Origin: Pachydiplax longipennis
Lineage: Eukaryota > Arthropoda > Insecta > Odonata > Libellulidae
DNA: 64,000 nt
Direction: 5' to 3'
Assembly: GCA_036926295.1 (NCBI GenBank)
Contig: JAVFKF010000014.1
Coordinates: forward strand, 5,456,001-5,520,000
The notes beneath the pieces were generated by a model, which was given only the letters and a program-made list of their open reading frames with translations, was not told where the DNA came from and did no database searches. The position numbers and the translations under genes were made by a program. Of this stretch, positions 34,821-47,239 are shown one piece after another (positions within the stretch are counted from its first letter, which is position 1; the number at the start of each line of letters is the position of its first letter).

Positions 34821-36599
34821 GAAGTTCAAAATTGGTTAACGTTTCCATGACTTAATTCCCTCCGAATCGTAAGTGTGAGAAAGCATCTCGTAGTGAATGA
34901 CTCTTTTAGTAAGAGTTAAATGTTAATTTGCGTACTAAGCGTATTATACATCTAAATCTTAAAGAGAAGTGTCTAGTTATGAATTCCTTTTCTCTGATTT
35001 TTATTGCAGCATCTAACCAGGTGATGTTCTAGGATGCACGCATAGATTCTACTATGACTTCTGAGAATGTATTACCACTAAAATTGATGAGTTAATTTAA
35101 CCTAAAATATTAGGATTGCAGGCGTTGACGTTCACCTACCGTGCAGACGAGGTTCAACCCCTACCCACACTAGTATATCAGCCTACCCTTTTCTGTATTT
35201 GAGGCCATAGGTTGCCTCAATCGATTAAAAATTATACTAGGTAAAAGAGGTAAAACTTCGAGCAATAAATAAAGATAGGAGTGTAGAACATTTCAAATTA
35301 CCTTTACATTGAAAGGCCTCAGAATTAGCAGCCTGAATTTACTAACTACAGATCACGCTCGGACGCTAGTAAGGTAGACTACAGAATTCAAATTAACATT
35401 ACTGATATTTAAATATCAATTAATAATTAAATAAATTGAATTAATGTAACTGATTAACATTATTATTTATATCTTTTGCTTCGTATGATACCGAGTAACT
35501 ATAATATCAGCGCAGACATTTCCAAACGAAAAAAACTTTGGCGTTTGATATATCGTAAATTGCAACGAATTAAGGCTAAACTACACAAAAATAAACGACG
35601 TAAATATTTATTTAGTATAAATTACAATTTTTATCGATTAAAAAATATCATAACACATTCTGGTGGTTTTCACCAAGTTTGTCATTCTACCAATTATGAA
35701 GGTTGTCTACCCTTCATATGATTTCGTAAGTTCACCCTTAAGAATATTCATTCATGTCTAAATATTAAATTATCCGAAAGGCTTCTATAATGAGAGAGCT
35801 CTAAATTCTTGCCGTCATATCAAGGGAAAATTAATCCCTAAATACTTTTAAATTAAATTACTATTAAATGAATTAAATATTAATATAATATCTAAATAAT
35901 TAATTAATAATTAAACACTAAATAATTTTAAATACTTTCAGATAGAAAATTTATCTGCCGCAATCTCTCTTGGATAAACACAGGCATACTGTATTTATCT
36001 ACAAGTAAGAAAATTTCATGACACAAGATACTTCGGTCTTCTAACACCCTATTCGATATAAATCCCATTCAGGTATAGTGGGATTGAATTTATTTAAGGT
36101 TATTTACTACGAATCATGAGGAAGGAACTTGAACTAAATTGAGAATTTTTTTCCAAATAAAGACTACATCAAATTTGTTTTTCTCAGATGCTGCTTTTAT
36201 TTTGACTACACGCTCCAATTATAGTTCTTCTATCGTTCAATTTTATCTTTAGAGTACGACTAAGGTTTACGAAGCGGCGAAGTTGATAAAATGATTACAT
36301 AAGAAAATGAATGGAACAGCGTTGTAATATCTGTGATGGAGTACTTAAAATTGCTTGAACTTCCCAGCCAATTCCTCAATAGTGGAAAGAAACTTATACG
36401 TCTTCGCCTCATATGAAATTCTTCCAAGAAGGTCAATTTCTTATAACTTTGAGAATGTCGCACGACTTGACAGATGGTCTATGGATATACATTTGGCTTA
36501 TTTACTGACAGTTTCCTTCCATGATACAACCAACTACGCCCAAGTTTTTTCTGCCGCTCATACCTCACGGCACTTTCCCGAATATCTCCCCACGCTAAT
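34821..36599. other. AT-rich stretch with AT-only runs and one small basic frame
   Basis: Contains AT-only degenerate runs at about 35380-35470 and 35835-35935. The plus frame from ATG 35485 to 35721 (78 codons) encodes a very basic peptide (many K and R in its first half) that I do not recognise. AT-rich DNA readily gives K/N/I-rich frames. A weak B-box-like GGTTCAACCCC lies at 35151-35161 without a convincing A box. Confidence 0.3.
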
Positions 36600-37265
36600 C
36601 CCAACAGTTCAATTAACTCGGTTCCCATGACAATCTGTCACGGCGCAATCGTTAAGCTCGCCCACGCTCGTGGAAAATCAGGACGCTGAATTTCGCGTCA
36701 TTCTTACTCCAAACTTTTTCACTTATTCCAACGTCGAGCGAGTTTCTCAAAATCGGGAATCCAAGTCGGACGTAAATTACTTTCGGAAAATCCCCCTTCC
36801 TCTCCAAGTTGTCTCCGACCCGTTTTTACATACATTTTCCGCATTCTCTCGACGCCGAATCCTATCGCTAAGGTTTTCTCCCTCGCATCCATGCCTCTCA
36901 GTCTTCATTACCCTCGGAGACTTCCATTATTTTCTCTTTCTGCCAAAGATCTCCTCTTATTCAATTTTTGATCCATTTTCCCGACCTTTTCCACTCCCGC
37001 AGCGTCGCCGTGTCGCATTCCCACTCAGTTTCTTGCTCTTTCCATCTCCGCGGAGTACGCGTAGGCGATTCCGTAAGCCCATTCAGATACACATTTCTGA
37101 ATCGCTTATCTGCGAGTTTTTGCGTTCGAATGCTGCATCTATTTATACGAACGAATTTTCATCCCGGCGATAGGCAAATTCAGCCCTGTAAATTTGGAAA
37201 TATCCTCTTTAAACGCGCTAACTACAAAGAGGACACTTCTCTGTCACACATCCCACGCGCTTGAG
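36600..37265. other. CpG-dense, pyrimidine-rich patch
   Basis: A plus frame 36670-37173 (167 codons) and another at 36968-37264 overlap out of phase. The translations are F/S/P/R-rich because the plus strand is C/T-rich, and no domain is seen. Apart from the 189-codon frame this is the next longest, but its composition makes coding unlikely. Confidence 0.4.
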
Positions 37266-37959
37266 GCTTGATGAGGCACTTAAAGGTCTTTAGTTAGGCG
37301 AGATTAAGACTAAAAAGTTTCTTCGTCCATCAAACTTGTCGTCAATAATATTGAGAAAAACATAATTTATGTGTGTGTAAATAAAAACAGAATTGAAAAC
37401 TTCTTAAGAGAGGATGTATATTAAAACCGAAGGAATTATCTTACGGAAATAGAACCACAACAGGAAAAACACCCATAAAGGTGGTGTGAATAACCTATGT
37501 CATTCTACAGATACAAATACAAGTTTAATGATGCAATAGAAGACTGTGTAAACGTCAAAATCACAAAAGCAAATAGTATGACAAAAATTACCTAAAATGG
37601 AATCAACAAAAGGGAAACATTGAGATAATTCACAAAAAAGAGAAAACGATGGAAATTACAAGTAAATAATCATTATAAATATTTTTTCTCTTGATGTAAT
37701 AGAAGGGAGGAAATAGAGAAGAAAGGGCTTTTCTTCGCTGAGGTTGAAATATTCGTCTCAAAATCACTTTATATGAATAATGATCAACATTGCGGAAGCT
37801 TTTAAATTAATACATTATTACATCATTGACGTTTTAATATTAACTGTCAGTAAACTAGTTAAGGAATTTAAGTTTAATTAAAATTAAAGTGCATTCACAA
37901 ATACGATTCCAATTCAGTAATAAATACGTTCTATATATACGATTTTTCACTCAAAGGAA
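37266..37959. other. AT-rich stretch, nothing recognised
   Basis: No gene, RNA or repeat family recognised. Confidence 0.3.
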
Positions 37960-38330
37960 GTCCGTTGTAGTATGGGCTGTCGTTGAATTTAACGTCAGTC
38001 AAGCGAAAAGATAGACTTGATCGCGTTACGACTACTGTCATTGGGAGATGAAACTCCTGATGAGTAAGGACGTGGGTGAGCGTGTGTATAATCCTCGTGT
38101 CGCGTTAGTACTTGTCGACACCGCTGTTTAGGGTCAGTGGGAAATGCGAGCGATTTCACGGTGCGTTCCATGGGATCCGGCAGGTGAGTATGGGGAGAAC
38201 CATGAAGTATAGGTCAGCGAGAACACCGGCAAAGATCTTACGAGAATGAAACGGGAGACTGTCGCTCGAGTGTATCGGAGTTGGATGACAGATACGTAGA
38301 AGTAATACGGAAAAACCCATTTAAAACATT
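37960..38330. other. G-rich CpG patch with a strong splice-donor-like site
   Basis: Unlike most patches this one has no long open frame, and the plus strand is G-rich. CAGGTGAGTATG near 38181-38192 matches the consensus 5' splice site. With no preceding open frame, it could be the end of a non-coding first exon or simply chance. A CTGATGAG word at about 38058 lacks the partner GAAA box and is not a hammerhead. Confidence 0.3.
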
Positions 38331-41300
38331 CCCGTACTCAAGACGCAATCCTGCTTAAAATAATCTTTTCTCTCGGTCCTGGCCCCATATTGATTGAATG
38401 AGTATTCAAACAATCGCGAAATTTACGTATATTTGAAAGTTTTTTATAAAAAATTTGAGGAAAAGTTTTGAATTAATTAGCAATCCTAAAACATAATATT
38501 CAAAATAAAATCAATGTGATATATAAAATGCAAATGTATATGTAAAATATCTCTAATAAATCTATCTACTAACTATAATAGAATGCATTCGCCCTGTATT
38601 TATCAATCTATTTTTTCTACGTTTTAATATTACAATGACAAATAAGAAATAATATTATTTAAAATTAAATTGATATGGTCAGTCTACACAGGTGAAATTC
38701 CACAGTATTGTTCAGGATAGTGTTATTTCTAAAATATATCATTGTTATTATATAACAAATATTATTAAATAATAAAAATGGATATAAAAACCTATCTCTT
38801 GAAATAATGGTACTCTTTTAAAAATTGACGTTTTCCAGGCATATGTATTGAAGGGACTACTGCATGACTATAAGCCCCATACGCCAGTTCATCTCCTTCC
38901 GATACTACCTGATATTTCATATATTCGGTAGTCAGGGTGATATTTGACAACGATACATTTGTATGAGAGTATTACGTACCTTTAAAATATACCTAAGGGA
39001 TCTAATGATAAATTTAAGAATATCACGCCATTATTTTTCGAGCTTAATGTAAAATTACATATTTTAATTGCTGCGATGTTTCTTACGAGCTTTGAAAATT
39101 CTTCGTTTACGAGGAGAATGGTAAACGGTTAAACTAAAGCGCTGACATCTAAACATCTTACAGATAAAAATGAGAATCACAGAAGTTCAAAATACCGTAA
39201 TTTCATTACAATCCTACTCCTAGCTACAACGATACGTCTTTTAGACGTTGGAGTAATTGGTCCGCAAATATTGCAAGAAATTTTTGAAATAGGAGCATTA
39301 TTTCGTATTCAGCGCATCCGAATAAAGAGTCTACGGTGAGATGCCTTATTCACCACTTTTAAAATTCTATCTTGCTATGCTGATTCCAGAAACACTTTCT
39401 GTCGGCTTTTTTGCCCCAGCGACATCGTGAAACTTTAAATTCAAACCAGCTCCGTCCTTTCTTTGACTAAGCTGAGATTTGCAGGGTAAACTTCTTTCCC
39501 GAATTTTAAGCAGTTCCCCTGCCTTGATCTTCGACCGTAGTAAAGTAGTTTACAAGCAAATCCTTGAGGAAAAAACAGAAGTCAGAGATCGCGCTATACC
39601 CAGAACCCAGTGAATGATACAAAGTTTATGGTTAGAAAATTGATGAGGAAATGAAATAACTGCTGCTATATTACTTGTCATGAATTGAAAAATATTTAAT
39701 CGTATCTTACTATGAAAAAATACATACTTACATACTTTGTGATTTTATTTTAGGCCGAAGCTTTGAAAAAATAGCGTTATTTGATTATTCAAGCATAAAT
39801 GTATTCTTATTTCACAATTGAACGAAAGGAAGCCTCAATTTCTTCACCGAGAAAGGAATTAAGATTGTATTTTCAGTGTTTGAGTTTAGTCATTAGTCAT
39901 TCATTGAAATCTTCATCTATTGAGTAAATAAAAAAATTAATTGTGTAAATGATAACTGTATAATCGGTCAAATCATTTGACTTAGAAATGTCTCAGTTTT
40001 CTCTATATCAAACATAACTCCTATTATACACATGCAGTATAGTCATTTGACAATAATTCTCAATGATCACTAACGATGATTAACAAGCGATATTCACTGA
40101 ATTAAAACTAATTTATTTTTACCTTTTAAGATTTTCTTTTGTAGTATTAGTTGTATTTTTAAAGTGCTTCATTCCAAATCACACAAGAATAGCTTTACCA
40201 TATGCGAAGCGTTAATTCTCACAATGTAACGATACATAAATATATAACACATTGCTTATATATTATATGCGATATACTTAACCTTACCAACTCCAGTAGA
40301 TATAGAAACTAAAATATAAAAATAATTTAAATATGTTTCCTTATATTACCTTTCAGGGTAATTTCATAACTCATATACTTATTTTTCTTCTTCTTGGGCT
40401 TTCAACATGCACGTTACATTTATCATTCAAATTCACGATATATTCCACGTATATCTATATTGTTCTCAAGTCAAAGCAATAGAGATAGAATCTTAAATTT
40501 CCACCAAATTTCCTTTCCGCAAGGCATCTCTTATGTCTAAATCCATCTCACCCTTTTCCATTCAAATTCTATTCCCTCACATTTTCACCCTTGCCCTAGC
40601 TAACTTAATAGAAAAGAGTCTCAAGGGAAGAATTAAGAATAAATTTATTTCCTCACCTCTTAGCCAAGCCTCAAATTCAAAGTGCATGTTAATATCCCAA
40701 GCTAGTCCAAGTCTCTGGAGTTAGATCCATCACATCTAGAGCGCGTGTTAACTCTCTACTGACGCCACCTACTTATCCGCGAAAATGTCAGCTTGTAATT
40801 TATTTTTCTATCTCTCGGGTTCTGGAGTCTATCTTAAGCTTTCTGCCATATTTTATCCAATTTTTCACATCCTCTTTCGGGAAAACGTAGCATTCATTTC
40901 ACATCATCAACGTATAGCCTGAACAAAATTCTAACATAACTCATGCCAGATATCTGCATCGCTAATATTTTTCATTGTATTCATTACAACTGTATCCAAC
41001 TCATAATTTTTATCCTATATAGATTCTTTATATTTTATTAAGATAAAATTTTTAGTCTCCATAAAAACCAATTAATGATATAATATTTCTAAATAATAGC
41101 AATTCATAGGGTTCTATGAACAAGTTTCAATATGTCTACAATTGTCAAATCGTTTCGACTGAAGTTTTATTTAGAGTAACCTTAACTGGGTGAAAGTTTT
41201 TATGGTAGATTGCTATTCATCATAAGTATAACTGTGTTAATATAAAGTAAGTTTTAAAAAATTTAATTTAAGGAAAATACTTTAATAATCATGACTTTCA

Positions 41301-41869
41301 TTACTACGTTGTATATCAGTAGTGAAAATACATGATATGCGGGATATATAACAGATATCGTGAAATATTCTATTTTCAATTTTACTATTAAAAGTAAAAT
41401 TTCCGCGGCGCAACATTCCTTTGAGAAATGAGGCCTAATCACCGTGTATGACACGTGGTCATTGATTCCCATACCGTCTTACTTGGCTTTCCGTGACATA
41501 TTTTACGATCATAAAATTTATAGCAAAAAGTGAATTATTTTACTTTATCTTTTCCATTCAATTGCTAACGATGAATGATACTTTCAGTTTTGATTGTTCG
41601 CCTTCTGCCAAGGTTCAGGGGGCTGAAATTGGTAAAAATAATCCTCCAACGTTAAATTAAAAACGTATAAGTCAACATTACAGATTAGCTATGCAGATAA
41701 CGACTATAAAAAAGGAATTTGAAAGCTCTTGAAACTACCAAGATATTAGGAAACTCGCGCACGTACACCTCAAAAATAAGTACACCATCCCATTTAATCA
41801 CTCATTTCTTTCACAGACTTAGCTTTCCATCTTTTCTTAGAGCTCTCCATTTTGATCCAGTGGGGAAAA
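38331..41869. other. Long AT-rich stretch, nothing recognised
   Basis: About 3.5 kb with many stops and no family-level match. Short frames (plus 40533-40724, minus 41263-41472) are unremarkable. No tRNA boxes or transposon ends noticed. Confidence 0.35.
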
Positions 41870-42130
41870 AACCTTCCTCCCTGTTACAGAGGAATCTTCC
41901 GCCCTAACGCACCCGCCGCTTGCGTGAATAACATGCGCAAGGGGAAATGACATCTCGCGAACCAGACGAGAACGCCTCATGCCTGCAAAACGGCCTTCAT
42001 CTCCTTACCTCTCTCACTACATGTTTGTCTCCGAGCCAAACGTTGCCTCGGGGGTGAGTCCATCGGAGCAGAGTTCCGCGTGTTATGATTTGCGACGGAG
42101 ATTTTCCGTTAGGATCGAAGAATAACATTT
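41870..42130. other. Small CpG-dense patch
   Basis: CpG-rich words such as CACCCGCCGCTTGCG and CTCGCGAACC lie between AT-rich flanks. No open frame of note. Confidence 0.4.
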
Positions 42131-43021
42131 TGCGTGGGGGAATCGATTCTTTAGGACCAATATGGCTTTGAATTCAATATGGAAGATTGAGACAACATCA
42201 TAGGAAACGAAGCTCCATTTTCGCATCTGAATCTGAGCTTGAGTAAATGCTGTAAATGACACGAGGATGCAAACTTGCTGCATCTGTAAGTCTTAGATTA
42301 GAAGGAAAAACTTGCTTTCGGTACTCGCCAAAACGGATGAAAGGGTTGTCTGTTCAGCATTCGGCGCGGAGACTGGTTTGATGCTCAAAACTGTTTCCAT
42401 GAGCTATCAAAAGCTCTGCAAATGGAATGAGGTCAATTAGGCAAGATGAGGAGTGAGATGATATAACCTTGCTTTCCGCATCGGGTCTGAATGATGTGTA
42501 CTGAATACATTGGTAAAGCAAAGTAGCACATGAATAACACATTTCTTAGTATTCACTAAGTAGTGACTGGAATAAATATCGTTATGAGCATCAACCATGC
42601 TTCATTAGTTTTCATATCACCAATCTCATACTGTGCCAAGAGTAAATGGAAGATACATTTCTCTGTATACTGCCTCAAAATACGAATTAAAAATAATCCA
42701 TGTATCGAGATACGGTTGCAGGAATTCTAAAGATAAGATAATCATGGGAATCGGACATTTCAAAGGTAAACATCGTTCTTCAATCAAATCTCACAGGGTA
42801 TGCACGTCTACGTGGGGTGTTATTTCCAACCAGAATTTCCCTGATAAAATTATTTCGGCCTTAAATTTGTGGAACCTTCTGATATCAAACATAGTGAATA
42901 AACATAGCAGTGTTTCGGTCTCCACAGGATAGTTTTATTCAAACAGATAACTATTTTTTATGCTTCAGCATCATTCTTAAGTCAAAGAATATTAACAATT
43001 ATTGGTTTCAAATTTAATATT
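42131..43021. other. Unassigned stretch
   Basis: A plus frame 42633-42932 (99 codons) is unrecognised. No repeat family or RNA seen. Confidence 0.3.
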
Positions 43022-43283
43022 ATTGAAGTAATTAAGAAATAAGACTTGTAAATTTTCCATACTATTTTTTATTTTCGACCGGTTCCGCTGCCAGAGTAGT
43101 ATCATCTGGTACAGAAAATAATAAAACTGATAATAATAACTGATAAAACTGTCTAAATATCATGAAGGGTTGGAAGGGAAAGGGAAGAAGAAGTTACGGG
43201 AATACCTTTACAAAAAGTAATTTAAATGGTAAATAAAAAATAGAGTGGAAAATTTACAAGTCTTATTTCTTCATTACCTCAAT
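43022..43283. mobile_element. Fold-back element, about 262 bp, with GGAACCGGTCG core
   Basis: Ends 43022-43075 and 43230-43283 are inverted copies, sharing AAGACTTGTAAATTTTCCA and its complement plus TTAATTACTT/TCATTACCTC-like outer parts. Just inside the left end (43076-43109), the minus strand reads CAGATGATAC..GGCAGCGGAACCGGTCG followed by AAAATAAA. This is the same CTGA-GA / GAAAC / CGGTCG pattern as at 28.55 kb but with the first box damaged. There is no coding content. Non-autonomous element. Confidence 0.65.
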
Positions 43284-43529
43284 GACTTTCCTGAACATAG
43301 AGATTTCATTAATATTATTGGTTTACGAAAACTTCTCTGACTGGAAATGACACTAAAGCATCGAAACTAGCTAGCGATGAAAATGCTTTGGCATGTTAAT
43401 TCACCATTAATGACTGAATTTCCATGTTTAACAGCATCTTAGAAAATAAACGTAGTCAGCATGTTTTTTCATGATGAAACATAAGTTATAGGAGTTGCTT
43501 GTTTGACGGAGATTTAAATGGCATTCACA

Positions 43530-43531
<2 letters not shown>
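43284..43531. other. Unassigned stretch
   Basis: No feature recognised. It adjoins the 3' tail of the RTE-like fragment. Confidence 0.3.

Positions 43532-43598
<67 letters not shown>
43532..43598 (-). repeat. (TA)n microsatellite, 3' tail of RTE-like fragment
   Basis: About 66 bp of uninterrupted TA repeats. It directly follows, in minus-strand sense, the end of the reverse transcriptase fragment. RTE-like elements characteristically end in short simple repeats, so this is probably the expanded tail and not an unrelated microsatellite. Confidence 0.8.
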
Positions 43599-43601
<3 letters not shown>

Positions 43602-44130
43602 GTTCTACCTTTCGGTAGGTTCATGTGCCCCCACGTTCCCCATTCAATTCCCTCTCCTTCAATTCCCGGTAACTTATCCCACCCCTTAATTCGTCTAATA
43701 ACTTTTGTCTTTGTCTTCCCCTCTGTCTTTTCCCTAGCATTCTTCCCTCGATCGCTTTCTTTAACAATCCCTCCCCTCTCAATATTTGACCCACCCATTT
43801 CTTTTGTCTATTTTTAATTACATCAATCATTACTCTTTTCTCCCCAACCATCTCTAGAACCTCCTCGTTCGTTTTTCTGTCGACCCAATTAACTTTCTCC
43901 ATTCTACGCCATACCCACATCTCAAAAGCCTCCAATCTTTTAACATCCTCTTTTCTCAACGTCCACGTTTCACACCCGTACAACATTACACTCCACACCA
44001 AGGAAGTTTTATGGAATATTTCGCAAATAGATTTCAACCTATGAAGTGCATTTTCCACGTATTTCGTGCAAATCATTACCACGCGCGCAGTTAAAAAGAT
44101 CAACCCATCCACACGAAAACTTCGCTTCAA
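43599..44130 (-). pseudogene. RTE-like non-LTR retrotransposon, C-terminal reverse transcriptase fragment
   Basis: The minus frame 44130-43621 (169 codons) matches the region after the catalytic core of RTE-type reverse transcriptases. From about residue 41 it shows VWSVMLYGCETWTLRKED, LEAFEMWVWRRMEKVNWVDR, TNEEVLEMVGEKR, a KKWVGQILRG block and a GKRQRGRQR segment. The catalytic YXDD region and the endonuclease are missing, so the copy is 5' truncated, the usual fate of LINE insertions. The C terminus is frameshifted: the next frame continues EWGTWGHMNLPKGRTLY into the TA tail. Residues 1-40 do not clearly belong to the family. It is a dead copy with no activity expected. Confidence 0.85.
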
Positions 44131-44720
44131 AATTACAAACGGCGCTTTTCATTGCAGCATGACGGCCTCGGCGATCGATATTCTCACTCAAAGAACGGCG
44201 CGTAAGTCACCCACGAGGCAAAGAACGTAATGGGATATGCGACGCCGAACACTGTAATGGGAAATCTACTGAAGAGATTGACAAGAAAATGAGAAGGAAA
44301 TTCGAAGAAACTCCGCGAAGAGAGAAACGACTTTAGAGTGAGAGATAGAGGCGCGAGAAGAAGGAAGTTATCCGAGATAAGATAAACAAGATTGAGAGAT
44401 ATAAGAAAGGAAAGGCGAATAAAGATGGGGAAATGAGAATCGAAGAGGAAACGCGATTAGAAGGAGAGACAATGGCAAACGTGCGAAGCGCGGGTTGGAG
44501 GGAACACGGCAAATAGCAAATGAATTGAGGGAAACATTCTCCCGAATTATTTGGGAGGACAAGAGAAAGAGGTTCGAAAAGGAATTCCGGAAGTGAAAGG
44601 AGCGAATAAGACGTTTATGGGAAATGAAGAGAGAGTGGGCTTGTCGTTGTGGCTTCTTGAAGATGTTTTCCATTACGGAGGAGGCATGTAAGAGCGGAAA
44701 AACCATTGACGCTGGATAAA
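44131..44720. other. CpG-enriched, purine-rich patch
   Basis: G/A-rich on the plus strand with CpGs concentrated at 44150-44360. A minus frame 44368-44727 (119 codons) gives an L/F/S-rich translation from the purine-rich strand and has no recognised domain. It lies directly upstream of the truncated LINE. Confidence 0.35.
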
Positions 44721-45617
44721 GTTGCAAATAACGTTCTCTTTTTTCATTTGCGGAGGCGATTCAGTAAGATGGCTTACCAGGCATTTTGGTCTAATGTCGT
44801 TTTCGGCGATTCACTATATATATAAAAACGAGGACAATAATTCCCAAGCTTTACGACAAAATTGACCAATGAGGATAACATGTTTTTGTCTCATTACTTC
44901 CTTAATTGATGTCTATTAAGACTGAGAATGGCGAAATTTATAAAATTAAAATTAAATAAATCTTAATTTTATTTACATCAATTTCATATTATCACTATCA
45001 TCATTTCCAACCTTTCCTGAATCTCCTAGATATTCGTATCTTCATTCACTTGGTTTTAAATGTTTCCCTATCAATGGTAAGTATCCAATTTGACAGATTT
45101 TGTCTCGAATCCTAATCACTAATTACCAAAGGAAGCATTTTCCGAACACCTAATTATCATACTTTCAGTGAAACAATTTACGGGAATAAATTTTGATACA
45201 GATCATGAAATTCTCTTAAATCTCAACTGCATTTAACAATAAATATACTTTGTGTTTAAATGATAGAAATACATATGATCTCTTTAGCTTAAAAATATCA
45301 CAATATCATAAGTTATTAAATTAATAAACACTTAACCAGTGCACTCGATAAATAATTTTGATATTCATGAAAATGCACTTTGGTTATTAGAAGAATTTTG
45401 AACAATATTGAGATTTTTCGTGTTAGAAAAATTGCTGAATTTTGAAATTTTTAAGGAAACGAAAAAGGCCAAAGCTGCAATTACCGACGTTTCGTGTCCT
45501 TCGTTTTCTTGTTGGAGGCCCCATGTACCACTGTACAACATTCTAACATTTAATAACTCTTACTCTAACCGGAAAAATCCAAAACTCACCCTGTTAGCAG
45601 TTATCTCGAAAGTTAAA
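44721..45617. other. AT-rich stretch, nothing recognised
   Basis: No gene, RNA or repeat family recognised. A plus frame 45408-45689 (93 codons) is unremarkable. Confidence 0.3.
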
Positions 45618-45640
45618 TCGAAACTTTTCAGACCACCTAT
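45618..45640. mobile_element. Lone mariner-MITE-like end
   Basis: GAAACTTTTCAGACCACCTA is the reverse complement of the left end of the 25037-25147 MITE (GGTGGTCTGAAAAGTTTC). No partner end was found within several hundred bases on the left, so this is either a decayed copy or a chance 18-base match. The length of identity makes chance unlikely. Confidence 0.45.
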
Positions 45641-46330
45641 TCACTTAAAATTAGGGCATGCACGAATTATGACGGGAATACACGCATGAGAACGCGGGAA
45701 GCGACCTGAGGCAATCTTCGCGCACTTTTTCATCGCGCGATCGACCGTCTTCTCGTTATCTCCAAGTCGTTGCGCCGCTGATTTATTCGAATCGACGATA
45801 GAAAACCTTTCCGAAGTCGAAGAGATACTTCGCAAGTTGCACCGTTCCGAGCGAAGGAGTCTACGGCTGAAGTGGGTGATTTCACACCTGAGGGAATGCA
45901 CTTTTCGGTGCATCGCATGTTTAATTCGACGTCTGGCACCCCTTTCTTCCCGGTAATGAGGCGAGAGTAACGGGCGCGGAAACTTAAACGTAACCTTTGC
46001 TCCTCGGGGAGTATTTCGCTGACTTAATTGCCTCTTGCGGTGCGAGATAAAATACTGGAAAACTCTTCGAATTAATAGAGATAAAAGGAGCGTTGAGAGA
46101 ACATTCTGGCTGGAGATGTTGAATGCATTGGCGTTGCTAAGACGCCGCTTATGTGTAAGGAGGCTCTTGAAGAAAAATTCAACGGGAAATTCAACCTACG
46201 ATTTGGATAAGAACGGGTTCAAAATGCGGTTGAGTATTTACAATAGGGCTTTTTAATGTTCTTCGCTCACAAGTCGCTGAATTAGAGGGAAAATTCTCTT
46301 TTTCTCCGTTTTCGACGTCGTTGAAAGAAA
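45641..46330. other. CpG-dense patch
   Basis: CpG-rich block with minus frames 45641-45913 (90 codons) and 45730-45939 and a plus frame 46035-46256. R/S-rich translations without domains. Similar in style to the other islands. Confidence 0.4.
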
Positions 46331-47239
46331 CTAACAAGTCTGAAGCATTTAAATTATCAAAAAGACTATTAAGCTAAGAGAATTGAGAAATAATATATGA
46401 AACTAGCTTTATGCAAGCTAAAAATGTATTCACAATAATGAATGGCGTCATCGATAATCATATTGAGTAAATCTGAATACGTATCATTCTTATTTGGAAT
46501 AAAATATATACTTTCTTTACATATTTAAGTTAAACGGATAGAAAAGGTTACACTGGACCTAGACCGACTTATTCTATGCCCATTTCCATATTTTATGTGA
46601 TTCTTCGGGCAGAAAATCCACTATCACCCTTTTCTAAATGTAGTTTAGTTTATGGCTCGTTCAATTCATAAGTATTATGAACGTCATTACAGCCGTTAAC
46701 CAACGTACTTAAGAAATTTCATTCGCCTCATATTAAATATGTAATGATGTATTACATAACCTCGAGAAAATTGAACGTTGATTCATTATTTAATATCCAC
46801 AGAGAAGGAAACAAAAATACTTCGCAGTTTTCATTAACTTTTGTTACTTCGACAGATTTCGATTCTTGCAAGTTATCTTAAGCTTTCTGTGTCAACTGTT
46901 TGTGGAATCTACGAAGTTTTTTATTTCCTTCTTTTCAGAGTTCCACAAAGTAAAGCTAAGTCACATGGATTATTTGTACCATCCACTATTCTTAATTTGT
47001 CCCTCTTTCCTGCTTATTTTATTGATAATAATAATATATAATAATAAATTTATTGCTTATTCTTATGGCGAATCACATCGAAGGGATTAAAAAAGGAAAA
47101 ATATAAGTCAGGGAGCGCTTGACATTAGTAATCACAAAGATAAAAATTGATGCTATTGGTTTTGATATGAGTCAAACACATACAGTGCATTGGAATCAAA
47201 AACAGAGCATGAATAAAAAAGTGGGAGGCTATCAATCTA
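46331..47239. other. AT-rich stretch, nothing recognised
   Basis: No gene, RNA or repeat family recognised. Plus frames at 46841-47090 are hydrophobic by composition. Confidence 0.3.

Noticed and set aside
35127..35180. tRNA-like unit with B box GGTTCAACCCC
   Set aside because: No convincing A box or anticodon arm upstream. A single 11-base match is not enough.
35380..35940. AT-only runs as a satellite or origin
   Set aside because: No consistent repeat unit. They are low-complexity AT sequence.
36670..37173. 167-codon plus-strand gene
   Set aside because: The translation is F/S/P/R-rich because of a pyrimidine-rich strand, with no domain and no splice or polyadenylation context.
38050..38080. 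Second hammerhead ribozyme at a CTGATGAG word
   Set aside because: No GAAA box follows at a suitable distance. The nearby GAAAC precedes the word, and no stems connect them.
43514..43798. 94-codon minus-strand frame with an alternating Tyr-Ile tail
   Set aside because: The Tyr-Ile run is the translation of the (TA)n microsatellite. The part before it is the frameshifted end of the RTE-like fragment.
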